Positions 18,731-30,430 of a DNA stretch of 64,000 nucleotides are shown one piece after another. Location: the NCBI GenBank assembly GCA_030765725.1, contig JAVCDF010000004.1, positions 118,209 through 182,208 of the forward strand, written 5' to 3'. This stretch comes from Candidatus Chlorobium antarcticum. Its GTDB lineage: Bacteria > Bacteroidota > Chlorobiia > Chlorobiales > Chlorobiaceae. A program made the position numbers and the translations under genes. The notes under the pieces are model-generated. The model did no database searches and had not been told where the DNA came from. It worked only from the letters and a program-made list of their open reading frames with translations. The first letter of the stretch is position 1; every line of letters begins with the position of its first letter.

Positions 18731-20299
18731 GTGAAAGAGAACATCCTGGTATTTGACACAACCCTTCGCGATGGTGAACAGTCACCCGGTGCATCACTTA
18801 ATGTCCAGGAAAAGGTTGAAATAGCCCGTCAGCTGGAAAAGCTTGGGGTAGACATTATTGAGGCCGGGTTCCCCGCCTCCTCCCCTCTCCAGCTTGAAGC
18901 GGTGCAGCGAATCAGCGACGAATCGGGTGCGGTTGTAGCCGCCCTGTCGCGGGCCGTGGAAAACGACATAAAAGCCTCCTGGGCTGCTCTTGAGGGAGCA
19001 AAAAAACCCCGCATCCACACATTCATCAGCACCTCCGATATCCACATTGCCGGAAAATTTGCCGGCGACAGATACGGACGAACGCTTGAAGAAAAACGGC
19101 GGACCATTCTCAAAATGGCTGTTGATGCAGTCGCATTTGCGAAAACCTTCACCTCCGATATTGAGTTTTCTGCTGAAGATGCTGGCCGTACTGATCCTGA
19201 ATATCTCGCCGAAATTACAGAGGCAGTAATTGCTGCGGGAGCCACAACAGTCAACATCCCCGACACCACTGGCTACACCTGGCCTTCGGAGTTCGGCCGC
19301 AAAATTGCCGACCTCATCAGCCGTGTACCCAATTCAGGAAATGCCATTATCAGCGTCCACTGCCACAACGACCTCGGCCTTGCAGTTGCCAACTCCCTCA
19401 GTGCGCTTGAAAATGGCGCCCGTCAGGTGGAATGCTCAATCAACGGTATAGGGGAACGGGCCGGCAATGCTTCACTTGAGGAAATAGTCATGGCCCTGAA
19501 GGTGCGCAGCGACCTGCATAACTTCCAGACCGGCATTGTTACAGAGGAGATCTACCGGACAAGCCGAATGGTTTCAGGCTTCACGGGAATCATCGTACAA
19601 CCCAACAAGGCAATTGTTGGCGAAAACGCTTTTTCGCATGAATCCGGAATCCATCAGGACGGCATGCTTAAAAATCGCCAGACCTACGAAGTAATGACCC
19701 CCGAATCGGTCGGCGTTCCAAAAACCAGCATTGTGCTCGGCCGCCATTCCGGAAAGCACGGTCTCAAGGCCCGCCTTGAAGCCCTCGGCTACACCCTCGG
19801 CGACACGGAACTGGAATCGGTTTACCGCCGTTTCATGGAAATTGCAGACAAGAAAAAAGAGGTATACGACGACGACCTCAGGGTACTGATGGGCGACGAA
19901 CTCAAAAAACCCTCGACCACTTTCGTGCTCGACTACCTGCATATTAACAGCGGAACCGCATCCATCCCCACCGCCACCGTCCGCATCCGGCATCGCGAGA
20001 GGGTTTTTGAAGAGTCGGCCACAGGCGACGGCCCCATTGATGCCTGCTTCAGAGCCATTGAGAGGGCTCTGGGCATACAGTCAATGGTATCCACCTACTC
20101 GGTCCGCTCGGCAACAGCCGGCCGCGAAGCGCTCGGAGAGGCACTTGTAAGAATCAGCGACGGAAGCGTTTCATTCAATGGACGGGGAATCTCTACCGAC
20201 ATCATCGAAGCAAGTGCACGGGCTTACATTCAGGCGCTCGGACTTCGGCTTGAACATTTTGAAAACAACACACCTGAAACAATCGAAGACGGGGTTTAA
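18731..20299 (+). CDS. leuA: 2-isopropylmalate synthase
   Basis: Claisen-condensing enzyme of 522 residues that begins leucine synthesis. The start is GTG at 18731, with GGAAAG just upstream. 'FDTTLRDGEQSPGASL', 'HCHNDLGLAVANS' and 'NGIGERAGN' mark the catalytic barrel with its metal ligands. A C-terminal regulatory domain (from about 390) is present, so leucine feedback is expected. Distinct from the citramalate synthase at the end of the operon. Confidence 0.95.
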   Translation: MKENILVFDTTLRDGEQSPGASLNVQEKVEIARQLEKLGVDIIEAGFPASSPLQLEAVQRISDESGAVVAALSRAVENDIKASWAALEGAKKPRIHTFISTSDIHIAGKFAGDRYGRTLEEKRRTILKMAVDAVAFAKTFTSDIEFSAEDAGRTDPEYLAEITEAVIAAGATTVNIPDTTGYTWPSEFGRKIADLISRVPNSGNAIISVHCHNDLGLAVANSLSALENGARQVECSINGIGERAGNASLEEIVMALKVRSDLHNFQTGIVTEEIYRTSRMVSGFTGIIVQPNKAIVGENAFSHESGIHQDGMLKNRQTYEVMTPESVGVPKTSIVLGRHSGKHGLKARLEALGYTLGDTELESVYRRFMEIADKKKEVYDDDLRVLMGDELKKPSTTFVLDYLHINSGTASIPTATVRIRHRERVFEESATGDGPIDACFRAIERALGIQSMVSTYSVRSATAGREALGEALVRISDGSVSFNGRGISTDIIEASARAYIQALGLRLEHFENNTPETIEDGV

Positions 20300-20306
20300 C
20301 GACACT

Positions 20307-21602
20307 ATGGAACAAACAATTACCCAGAAAATCCTTGCGCGTGCGGCAAACAGGAAATTTGTCACTCCCGGTGAAAATGTCTGGCTGAATGTCGATGTCC
20401 TTCTCACGCATGATGTGTGCGGACCACCAACTTTTGACATTTTCAACCAGGAGTTCGGCGAAGGTGCCCGCGTATGGGACCCCGAAAAGGTTGTTGTCCT
20501 ACCAGACCACTACATCTTCACTGCCAACGAGCACGCACATCGCAATATTGACCTGCTCAGGAAGTTCGCCAAAGAGCAGAACCTGCCAAACTATTACGAT
20601 GTTGGAACAGACCGCTACCGCGGAGTCTGCCATGTAGCGCTTGCCGAAGAGGGGTTCAACCTCCCCGGCACTGTGCTGTTCGGCACAGATTCGCACACAT
20701 GCACCTCGGGTGCATTCGGCATGTTCGGTTCAGGCATCGGCAACACTGACGCGGCATTCATTCTCGGCACCGGCAAACTCTGGGAAAAAGTGCCAGAATC
20801 GATGCTATTCACCTTTGATGGTGAAATGCCCGAATACCTTTCCGCAAAAGACCTCATTCTGCAGATTCTTGGCGATATCGGCACCGACGGGGCCACCTAC
20901 CGGGCAATGGAGTTCAACGGCGAAGCTATCCACGCTCTGCCGATGGAAGAGCGCATGACCCTGACCAATATGGCTATTGAGGGTGGTGGCATGAACGGCA
21001 TCATTGCCGTGGACGAAATCACCGAAGCATTCGTGAAATCGAAAACTTCCAAGCCCTATGAAATCTTCACCAGTGATCCTGGAGCGGAGTATTTCAGCAA
21101 AACCCGATACAACACTGCTGAGCTTGAGCCTGTAGTCGCTAAGCCGCACAGCCCCGACAACCGGGCCACAGTGCAAAGCATGAAGGGAACGAAAATAACG
21201 AAGTCCTATATCGGCTCATGCACTGGCGGAAAATTGGCCGATTTCAAACTGGCAGCAAAGATACTCAGCGGCCAGAAAGTTTCGGTACCGACAAACATTG
21301 TGCCTGCAACGGTCAAAGTGGCGCGCGACCTTGAAACAGAACTTTACAATGGCAAAAGCCTCAAATCCATTTTCGAGGATGCAGGATGCTCAATAGCATT
21401 GCCCTCCTGCGCAGCCTGCCTTGGTGGCCCTTCGGATACCGTCGGCCGCTCGGTTGATTGCGATGTTGTGGTATCAACCACCAACAGAAACTTCCCGGGC
21501 CGCATGGGCAGCAAAAATGCCGAAGTCTACCTGGCTTCGCCACTGACTGCGGCGGCATCGGCAATTACGGGCAAACTTACTGATCCGAGGAATTACCTCT
21601 GA
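20307..21602 (+). CDS. leuC: 3-isopropylmalate dehydratase, large subunit
   Basis: Aconitase-family [4Fe-4S] subunit of 431 residues, the shorter archaeal/homoaconitase-like form. The ATG at 20307 gives a protein starting MEQTITQKILARA, just past the leuA stop; a longer frame from 20178 overlaps leuA and adds no family sequence. Cluster Cys residues are seen in 'GSCTGGKLADF' and 'PSCAACLGGPSD'. It probably also handles citramalate/citraconate for isoleucine. Confidence 0.95.
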   Translation: MEQTITQKILARAANRKFVTPGENVWLNVDVLLTHDVCGPPTFDIFNQEFGEGARVWDPEKVVVLPDHYIFTANEHAHRNIDLLRKFAKEQNLPNYYDVGTDRYRGVCHVALAEEGFNLPGTVLFGTDSHTCTSGAFGMFGSGIGNTDAAFILGTGKLWEKVPESMLFTFDGEMPEYLSAKDLILQILGDIGTDGATYRAMEFNGEAIHALPMEERMTLTNMAIEGGGMNGIIAVDEITEAFVKSKTSKPYEIFTSDPGAEYFSKTRYNTAELEPVVAKPHSPDNRATVQSMKGTKITKSYIGSCTGGKLADFKLAAKILSGQKVSVPTNIVPATVKVARDLETELYNGKSLKSIFEDAGCSIALPSCAACLGGPSDTVGRSVDCDVVVSTTNRNFPGRMGSKNAEVYLASPLTAAASAITGKLTDPRNYL

Positions 21603-21629
21603 ACGAACCAGAACAGAAACACGACAAAA

Positions 21630-22196
21630 ATGGAAAGTATCATTCAAGGAAAAGCCTTTGTGCTGGGCAGAAACATAGACACCGACCAGATCATTCCGGC
21701 TGAGCATCTTGTTTACAGCCTCTCCGACCCGGAAGAGGTCAAGCTGTATGGCAAATATGCCCTTTCCGGCGTTCCTCCGGCACAGAGCGGTCTGCCTGAG
21801 GGCAACATACCCTTTGTACGGGAAGGAAGCTTCACGGCCGACTACACCATCATTATTGCAGGTCAGAACTTCGGCTGTGGTTCTTCACGGGAGCATGCCC
21901 CGTTTGCTTTGCAGGTGGCCGGCGTCAAGGCGATTATTGCCGAGTCCTATGCCAGAATCTTTTACCGCAACTGTGTTGATGGTGGTTTTGTAATACCATA
22001 CGAAACAGCCATGCACCTTGCCCAAACTGTGAAAACCGGTGATGAACTGAAAATAGACATCAAGGCAAACACGGTTGAAAACCTGACATCGAAGGAAACC
22101 TACCAGCTCAATGCGCTGGGCGATGTCTTCAATATTGTAGAAGCGGGCGGCATTTTCGCCTATGCACGCAAAGAAAACCTTATGGCCCAGAGCTGA
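21630..22196 (+). CDS. leuD: 3-isopropylmalate dehydratase, small subunit
   Basis: Swivel-domain subunit of 188 residues. 'GRNIDTDQIIPAEHL' and 'NFGCGSSREHAPFALQ' are the family signatures. It follows leuC by 27 bp, and the two form the functional isomerase. Confidence 0.96.
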   Translation: MESIIQGKAFVLGRNIDTDQIIPAEHLVYSLSDPEEVKLYGKYALSGVPPAQSGLPEGNIPFVREGSFTADYTIIIAGQNFGCGSSREHAPFALQVAGVKAIIAESYARIFYRNCVDGGFVIPYETAMHLAQTVKTGDELKIDIKANTVENLTSKETYQLNALGDVFNIVEAGGIFAYARKENLMAQS

Positions 22197-22203
22197 CAGA
22201 AAT

Positions 22204-23814
22204 ATGACCCAAACAGGAAAACCGATAGAGCTTTACGATACCACGCTGCGCGACGGAACACAGGGAGAACACATCAACCTTTCCGTACAGGACAAGCTGC
22301 TGATTGCAGCCCGTCTTGACGAGTTCGGCATGGACTACATTGAAGGCGGATGGCCGAGCAGCAACCCGAAAGATGAAGAGTTCTTCAAACGAGCGGCCTC
22401 CATGCCGCTGCGGCATGCAAAACTCTGCGCCTTCGGCTCCACCGCCCGTTACCCCGACGGCGTAGACAAAGATCCCAACCTTCTCGGACTTCTTGCTTCC
22501 GGGGTTCCGGTAATCACCATATTCGGTAAAACCTGGAAAGCCCACTCTACAAAGGGGCTCGGCATTTCAGATGAAGAAAACCGGCTGCTGATCCAACGAT
22601 CGGTAGCATTCCTCTGCAACAAGGGCCGCGAGGTCTTTTTTGATGCGGAACATTTCTTTGACGGATACAGGGATAATCCGGAATTTGCACTCGAAATGCT
22701 CATGGCGGCTACCAAAGGTGGAGCAACAAGACTGATTCTCTGCGACACTAACGGAGGCTCTCTCCCGCACGAAGTCTCCGAAACCGTACGAGTGGTGCTG
22801 GAAAAAACCGGTGTGCCAGTTGGCATTCACTGCCACAACGACAGCGACCTTGCAGTTGCAAACTCTATTGCCGCCGTCATGGCAGGCGCTACTCATGTAC
22901 AGGGAACAATCAATGGCATCGGAGAGCGTTGCGGCAACGCCAACCTCATCAGCATCGTAGCGAACCTCATGCTGAAACTTCCCGACACAAAAACATCTGT
23001 TGTCGATCTCAGTCAGCTGACCTCGCTCTCAAAGTTCGTCTTTGAAATACTCAACCTCCCCCCCGACACCAAAGCGCCGTTTGTCGGCAAATCAGCGTTC
23101 GCTCACAAGGGAGGCATCCATGTAAGCGCCGTCATGAAGGAAAGCTCGCTTTATGAGCACATTGATCCCGCCCTTGTTGGCAACCGACAGAGGGTTCTCG
23201 TGTCGGAACTTGCCGGGCAGAGCAATATCCGCTACAAAGCGCAGGAACTTGGCATTGCCATTCCTGAAACAGGCGACCAGATACGCAATATTGTAAAGCA
23301 TGTCAAAGAACTGGAACATAAAGGCTTCCAATTTGACGGTGCTGAGGCCTCATTTGAGCTGATTCTGCAAAAGGAACTCGGCTCATTCACCCCGTACTTC
23401 ACCATTCAGGAAAGCAAAGTCTATATCGAATCGGGTCTTGATGGACGCAAAGTGGACCAGGCTGTGCTGAAAGTTGAGGTTGGGGGCGAGATTGAGCATA
23501 TAGCCGCAGAGGGTGACGGACCGGTCAATGCGCTCGACAAAGCTCTTCGCAAAGCACTTATTCGGTTCTATCCCGAAATCAGGAGCATCAGACTGGTCGA
23601 CTACAAGGTTCGTGTACTGGAGGAAAAACGAGGAACAAGCGCCAAGGTCCGGGTACTCATTGAAACCGGCAACGGTGGAAACACATGGGGAACTGTTGGC
23701 GTATCCACAAACATCATTGAAGCCAGCCTACAGGCCCTGCAGGACAGTATGAATTACCATCTCTTCACCCTTCATGCATCAGTCCCGAAGCCTGAAGGGG
23801 CCGAAAAAACCTGA
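22204..23814 (+). CDS. cimA: (R)-citramalate synthase
   Basis: LeuA-family enzyme of 536 residues that condenses pyruvate with acetyl-CoA, starting isoleucine synthesis without threonine. The ATG at 22204, 7 bp after leuD, is chosen; the upstream frame overlaps leuD. It carries 'LYDTTLRDGTQGEHINLSV', 'HCHNDSDLAVANS' and 'NGIGERCGNANL', plus a C-terminal allosteric domain. The 'GTQGEH' and 'FEGGWPSSNPKD'-like 'IEGGWPSSNPKDEEFF' segments set it with citramalate synthases rather than LeuA. Green sulfur bacteria are known to use this pathway. Confidence 0.93.
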   Translation: MTQTGKPIELYDTTLRDGTQGEHINLSVQDKLLIAARLDEFGMDYIEGGWPSSNPKDEEFFKRAASMPLRHAKLCAFGSTARYPDGVDKDPNLLGLLASGVPVITIFGKTWKAHSTKGLGISDEENRLLIQRSVAFLCNKGREVFFDAEHFFDGYRDNPEFALEMLMAATKGGATRLILCDTNGGSLPHEVSETVRVVLEKTGVPVGIHCHNDSDLAVANSIAAVMAGATHVQGTINGIGERCGNANLISIVANLMLKLPDTKTSVVDLSQLTSLSKFVFEILNLPPDTKAPFVGKSAFAHKGGIHVSAVMKESSLYEHIDPALVGNRQRVLVSELAGQSNIRYKAQELGIAIPETGDQIRNIVKHVKELEHKGFQFDGAEASFELILQKELGSFTPYFTIQESKVYIESGLDGRKVDQAVLKVEVGGEIEHIAAEGDGPVNALDKALRKALIRFYPEIRSIRLVDYKVRVLEEKRGTSAKVRVLIETGNGGNTWGTVGVSTNIIEASLQALQDSMNYHLFTLHASVPKPEGAEKT

Positions 23815-23858
23815 GAGCATTCAGCGGCAACCTTCATTGAGAACTTGCCAGACACTTC

Positions 23859-23879
23859 TTTTTCCTGTATTATCCTACA
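23859..23879 (+). promoter_or_regulatory. Candidate promoter motif (copy 1), upstream of radC
   Basis: TTTTTCCTGTATTATCCTACA matches a second site, upstream of yqeY, at 19 of 21 positions. Both sites lie in intergenic DNA before plus-strand genes, and both contain a TATTNTC core like a -10/-7 element. Promoter function is inferred. Confidence 0.35.
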
Positions 23880-23884
23880 TAAAC

Positions 23885-23945
23885 CCACGGCACCACAATA
23901 GCGTATGCCGTGGTACAGGGCCGGCAGCCCCGCCGGCATTGTGGT
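23885..23945 (+). ncRNA. Structured intergenic RNA candidate with a possible pseudoknot
   Basis: Three sets of complementary arms are seen: CCACGGCA (23885-23892) with TGCCGTGG (23906-23913); GCCGGC (23920-23925) with GCCGGC (23932-23937); and CCACAAT (23893-23899), in the loop of the first hairpin, with ATTGTGG (23938-23944). The third pairing would make an H-type pseudoknot. It sits between cimA and radC, about 65 bp before radC. The DNA is close to symmetrical on the other strand, so the strand is inferred from the genes. No known RNA family was recognised. Confidence 0.4.
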
Positions 23946-24008
23946 TCGCTGCCCTCTTCCTTTCTTTCTGCAGTGAAGTGCTTCAACCATAGCAATAACC
24001 TTACCCCC

Positions 24009-24680
24009 ATGAGGATTGCAGATTTCGACCCCGAAAACAAGCCAAGGGAACGCTTCATTGCCCATGGCCCGGCAGCATTAAGTTCAGCGGAACTTCTGGC
24101 GATTGTTCTGCGCGTAGGCACAAGAGAACACAATATTCTCGACACCTGCAACGAGCTTCTCTCCCTTCACGGACTTGAAGCACTTGCGGAACTGACTCTG
24201 GAGGAACTGCAGGAAACAAGCGGGATAGGCCCTTCAAAGGCCATGCAGATAAAGGCAATATTCGAGCTCAACAAACGGCTCCACTACAAACGAAACACCA
24301 ACAGAAAAATACAGGGTGCGCGGGATGTGTTTGAGTATATGAAGGGAAGAGTGTCGGACGAAACAAAAGAGCACCTCTTTGTGCTCCACCTCAACACCAA
24401 AAATCAGATAACAAAGTGTGTAGAGGTAACCATAGGAACCCTCAACGCCTCGCTCATCCATCCACGAGAGGTGTTCAAATCGGCAATCAGAGAGAGTGCC
24501 AACGCAATCATTCTGGTGCACAACCACCCCTCTGGCGATACTGAACCCAGCAATGCCGACCGGCAGGTCACAAACCTTCTGAAACAGGCCAGCGCCGTCA
24601 TTCAGATTGATCTGCTCGACCATGTCATCATCGGGAAAACAGGATGGTACAGTTTCCGAGAAAACAACCAGCTTTCCTGA
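24009..24680 (+). CDS. radC: RadC family JAB/JAMM-domain protein
   Basis: Protein of 223 residues. An N-terminal helix-hairpin-helix region ('[20 protein letters not shown]') precedes a RadC/JAMM metalloprotease-like domain with '[17 protein letters not shown]', where the His-x-His and Asp zinc ligands are intact. The ATG at 24009 is chosen; the longer frame from 23910 adds low-complexity sequence lying over the structured RNA candidate. The true role of RadC is unsettled; a direct DNA repair role is doubted in the literature. Confidence 0.9.
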   Translation: MRIADFDPENKPRERFIAHGPAALSSAELLAIVLRVGTREHNILDTCNELLSLHGLEALAELTLEELQETSGIGPSKAMQIKAIFELNKRLHYKRNTNRKIQGARDVFEYMKGRVSDETKEHLFVLHLNTKNQITKCVEVTIGTLNASLIHPREVFKSAIRESANAIILVHNHPSGDTEPSNADRQVTNLLKQASAVIQIDLLDHVIIGKTGWYSFRENNQLS

Positions 24681-24707
24681 AACCGTCCCCTCCCTGCTGT
24701 AATCGCA

Positions 24708-24965
24708 TCACACCACCGGGACAGCTTCGGGAAGCAGACCTTCGGTCTCCGCGCCTTCAGTTACCTCACGGACATTTTTTGCCTGCAGCCCTTTCTGGGT
24801 GGTATCAAACTCAAAATCAACTTCAGCATCCTGAGTCAGCACCTTGAAGGGCTGCTCTGAATCAATGGCGGAAAAATGAACAAAAATATCCTCTCCCCCT
24901 TCGGGATGAAGAATAAAACCATAACCCTTCTTCCCGTCAAACCACTTTACTGTGCTTCTTGCCAT
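24708..24965 (-). CDS. Cold-shock domain protein (CspA family)
   Basis: RNA-binding protein of 85 residues. The single OB-fold cold-shock domain has RNP1 'KGYGFI' and RNP2 'DIFVHFSAI'. A short acidic tail ('GAETEGLLPEAVPVV') extends past the usual 66-70 residues. GGGAAG lies just upstream of the ATG. The leader region has a TGCAAC/GTTGCA inverted repeat (25002-25007 and 25027-25032) that may fold in the 5' UTR. Confidence 0.93.
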   Translation of the reverse strand: MARSTVKWFDGKKGYGFILHPEGGEDIFVHFSAIDSEQPFKVLTQDAEVDFEFDTTQKGLQAKNVREVTEGAETEGLLPEAVPVV

Positions 24966-25165
24966 GTCTTCCCAAAAAATTTATATCATTGAACAAACCT
25001 CTGCAACCATTCAGGGGGTTGGAGGAGTTGCAACATGCATTATTACTTTAATTTAATGTATATGTTTAATAGGTCTTTGCATAAAAGGTAAATTTCAATA
25101 AAAGGCATTTACGAATAATTTATCTCTTATCACCAAAAGACAGTGAATTTAACACCGATACAACA

Positions 25166-25897
25166 ATGAAACACACCATAGTCATAACAGGTGCTGGAAA
25201 GGGAATCGGCCGAGCCATAGCTCTTGATTTTTCAAGAGCCGCCTCTGCCGACCCGTCATTTGAGCCTGTGCTCGTTCTGCTTTCAAGAACCGGGAGCGAC
25301 CTTGAAAGCCTTGCCGCCGAATGTGCATCTCGGGGAGTACAAACGGAGTGCATTGTGGCAGACATCACCGAAATAGGTGCCCTACAGGCTCTGGTAGAAG
25401 ACATTGTGGGACGCCATGGAACCATTGACTGCCTTATAAACAATGCTGGAGTTGGACGGTTCGGCCCTTTCACGGAGCTGACAGAGGAAGACTACCAGTA
25501 CACGATGGACATCAATCTGAAAGGAACTTTTTTTCTGACACAGAAGGTTTTCCCGATAATGGAAAGCAACCGGTCAGGACATATTTTCTTTATCACTTCT
25601 GTTGCTGCTGAAAAGGCCTATCCATCCTCTGCTCTCTATTCAATGTCGAAGTACGCCCAGAAGGGCCTGGTTGAAGCAATGCGGCTTTACGCGGTGAAAT
25701 GCGGAGTCAGGATAACCAATGTCATGCCCGGCGCCGCAGTAACTCCGATGTGGGGAGAACTGGACAAAGTCACGAAAAACCTCATGATGATGCCCGAAGA
25801 CATCTCAGGGCCAATCGTCCAGGCCTACCTTCTTCCCCAAAGAACCTCGGTTGAGGAAATAGTGCTCCGGCCGGTAGGGGGCGACATCAACGAATAA
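25166..25897 (+). CDS. Sepiapterin reductase (pteridine biosynthesis)
   Basis: Short-chain dehydrogenase of 243 residues. The NADPH motif TGAGKGIG lies at 8-15, and the catalytic set Ser145, Tyr158, Lys162 is intact ('ALYSMSKYAQKG'). From memory it closely follows the Chlorobium tepidum sepiapterin reductase, including 'NNAGVGRFG', 'LKGTFFLTQ', 'GHIFFITSVAA' and 'MMMPEDI'. That enzyme makes L-threo-tetrahydrobiopterin, the pterin later glycosylated in green sulfur bacteria. It stands alone, with yqeY 107 bp downstream. Confidence 0.88.
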   Translation: MKHTIVITGAGKGIGRAIALDFSRAASADPSFEPVLVLLSRTGSDLESLAAECASRGVQTECIVADITEIGALQALVEDIVGRHGTIDCLINNAGVGRFGPFTELTEEDYQYTMDINLKGTFFLTQKVFPIMESNRSGHIFFITSVAAEKAYPSSALYSMSKYAQKGLVEAMRLYAVKCGVRITNVMPGAAVTPMWGELDKVTKNLMMMPEDISGPIVQAYLLPQRTSVEEIVLRPVGGDINE

Positions 25898-25938
25898 TCA
25901 GGATCTCCGAAAGCCCTCCTCCTGTGGGAAAGCTTCTT

Positions 25939-25959
25939 TTTTTCCTGTATTTTCATACA
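25939..25959 (+). promoter_or_regulatory. Candidate promoter motif (copy 2), upstream of yqeY
   Basis: TTTTTCCTGTATTTTCATACA is 19/21 identical to the site at 23859-23879 and ends 45 bp before the yqeY start. A weaker relative (CTTTTTCCTATACTTGCTC) lies at 56271-56289, before the arginine decarboxylase gene. Confidence 0.35.
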
Positions 25960-26004
25960 CTTCGCCCTCTCCAGCGACTTTTCAATACCAGAACAAGGGA
26001 ACCA

Positions 26005-26463
26005 ATGAGCCTCAAGGACACAATAGATCTCGACATGAAAACCGCCATGAAAAGCGGCGACAAAAATCGGCTGACCACCATCCGTGCCATTCGCGCAGGC
26101 CTTCTTGAAAAAGAGGTCTCCATAAGGGTAGGAGGAAAGGCTGAACTCAGTGATGAACAGCAAACAGAGGTTCTTGTCGGCATGGCGAAACGACGCCGCG
26201 ACTCAATAACGCAGTTCACTGAAGGAAACCGCCCCGACCTTGCAGCCATTGAAGAGGCTGAACTTGCAATCATTGAAGAGTTTCTGCCCGAACCCGCCAC
26301 AGACGAGGAAATTACCGCCGTGGTCAAGGAAATCATTACAGCAACGGGAGCCGCATCCATGAAGGATATGGGTAAAGTCATGGGACAGGCCATGAAATCC
26401 CTCAAAGGAAAAGCTGACGGCACAATAGTTCAGAACACCGTCAAATCACTCCTCAACCCATAA
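26005..26463 (+). CDS. GatB/YqeY domain protein
   Basis: Protein of 152 residues. The ATG at 26005 has AAGGGA just upstream and starts the conserved 'MSLKDTIDLDMKTAMKSGD'; the longer frame from 25924 reads through the promoter-like region. The YqeY family resembles the tail domain of the GatB amidotransferase subunit and is suspected to bind tRNA, but its function is not established. It lies 18 bp before serS, consistent with a translation-linked operon. Confidence 0.9.
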   Translation: MSLKDTIDLDMKTAMKSGDKNRLTTIRAIRAGLLEKEVSIRVGGKAELSDEQQTEVLVGMAKRRRDSITQFTEGNRPDLAAIEEAELAIIEEFLPEPATDEEITAVVKEIITATGAASMKDMGKVMGQAMKSLKGKADGTIVQNTVKSLLNP

Positions 26464-26481
26464 CCCTCTTCCATCCCGACA

Positions 26482-27757
26482 ATGCTCGACATCACCATAC
26501 TCCGCGACTCCCCTGACGACATCATCACCATGCTCCATAACCGCCAGCAGCCTGAAGATGAAGCCAAACTTCGCCTGCTGCTTGAAGAGGACAGAGAGCG
26601 CAGAAGACTGGTTAAAGAAAGCGATGAACTGAAATCACTCCGCAACAGGAAGTCAAAGGAAATTGCTGAAATAAAAAAAAGCGGCTCCGGCTCCACTGAC
26701 GCCCTTATTCTTGAAATGCAGTCGGTCGGCACAGCAATTGCTGAGATGGACAGCCGCCTTACGGCCCTTGAAGCCTCAATGGAGGATATTCTTCTTGCCC
26801 TTCCCAACCGCCTGCACCCCTCGGTTCCGGTAGGTCGCTCGGCTGAAGAAAACGAGGTGTTCGGCGAACCTGTGCGGTTCAGCCACCCGCTTGATTTCCC
26901 GTTAAAAAACCACCTTGAACTGGGAAAATCTCTGGGCATCCTTGATTTTGAACGCGGCGCAAAGGTCAGCGGTGCAGGATTTCCTGTTTATATGGGCCAA
27001 GGAGCCCGCCTTGAAAGGGCCCTCATCAACTTCATGCTCGACAGCCACACCGAAAAGCACGGCTACAAAGAGGTTTTTCCTCCCTTTATGGTCAACCGCG
27101 AGTCACTGAGGGGAACAGGACAGTGGCCGAAGTTTTCCAGTGAAGTCTACCACATGCCCGAGGATGAACTCTACGCCATCCCAACAGCAGAAGTTCCCGT
27201 AACCAACCTGCACCGCGGCGAACTCCTTAAAGCCGAATCTCTCCCAATCTCCTATGCAGCCTATTCAGCCTGCTTCCGAAGAGAGGCTGGCAGTTACGGA
27301 AAAGACACCAGGGGTTTTCTCAGGGTGCACCAGTTCAACAAGGTTGAAATGGTCAAATTTACCCGACCGGAGGACTCATACCAGGCGCTTGAAGATATCA
27401 GAGGCCACGCCGAAGCGATACTCAAAGCCCTTGAAATTCCCTACCGCGTGCTCCTGCTCTGCAGCGGAGACATCAGTGCCAATGCCACAAAATGTTATGA
27501 TATAGAGGTATGGTCTCCGGCTGAAGACAAATATCTTGAAGCGTCAAGTTGTTCAAACTTCGAGGATTATCAGGCAAGAAGGGCAAACATACGATTCCGC
27601 AGGGATGCAAAGTCAAAACCAGAATTTGTCCATACCCTGAACGGATCAGGACTGGCAACCTCGCGGCTCATGGTATCACTGATGGAGCACTACCAGACCC
27701 CTGAAGGAGGAATTCAGGTTCCCGAAGCACTGAGGCCCTATACCGGGTTCAGCGAAA

Positions 27758-27777
<20 letters not shown>
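26482..27777 (+). CDS. serS: Seryl-tRNA synthetase
   Basis: Class II synthetase of 431 residues, normal length. An N-terminal antiparallel coiled coil (about 30-105) binds the tRNA-Ser long arm. Class II motif 2 is in '[27 protein letters not shown]', given here as positions about 262-288, and motif 3 in '[15 protein letters not shown]'. The last 20 bases overlap the 3' end of metX on the opposite strand. Confidence 0.97.

Positions 27778-30430
<2,653 letters not shown>

Noticed and set aside
22204-23814. Second 2-isopropylmalate synthase or homocitrate synthase
   Set aside because: The 'GTQGEH' start motif and C-terminal part set it with citramalate synthase, and leuA is already in the operon.
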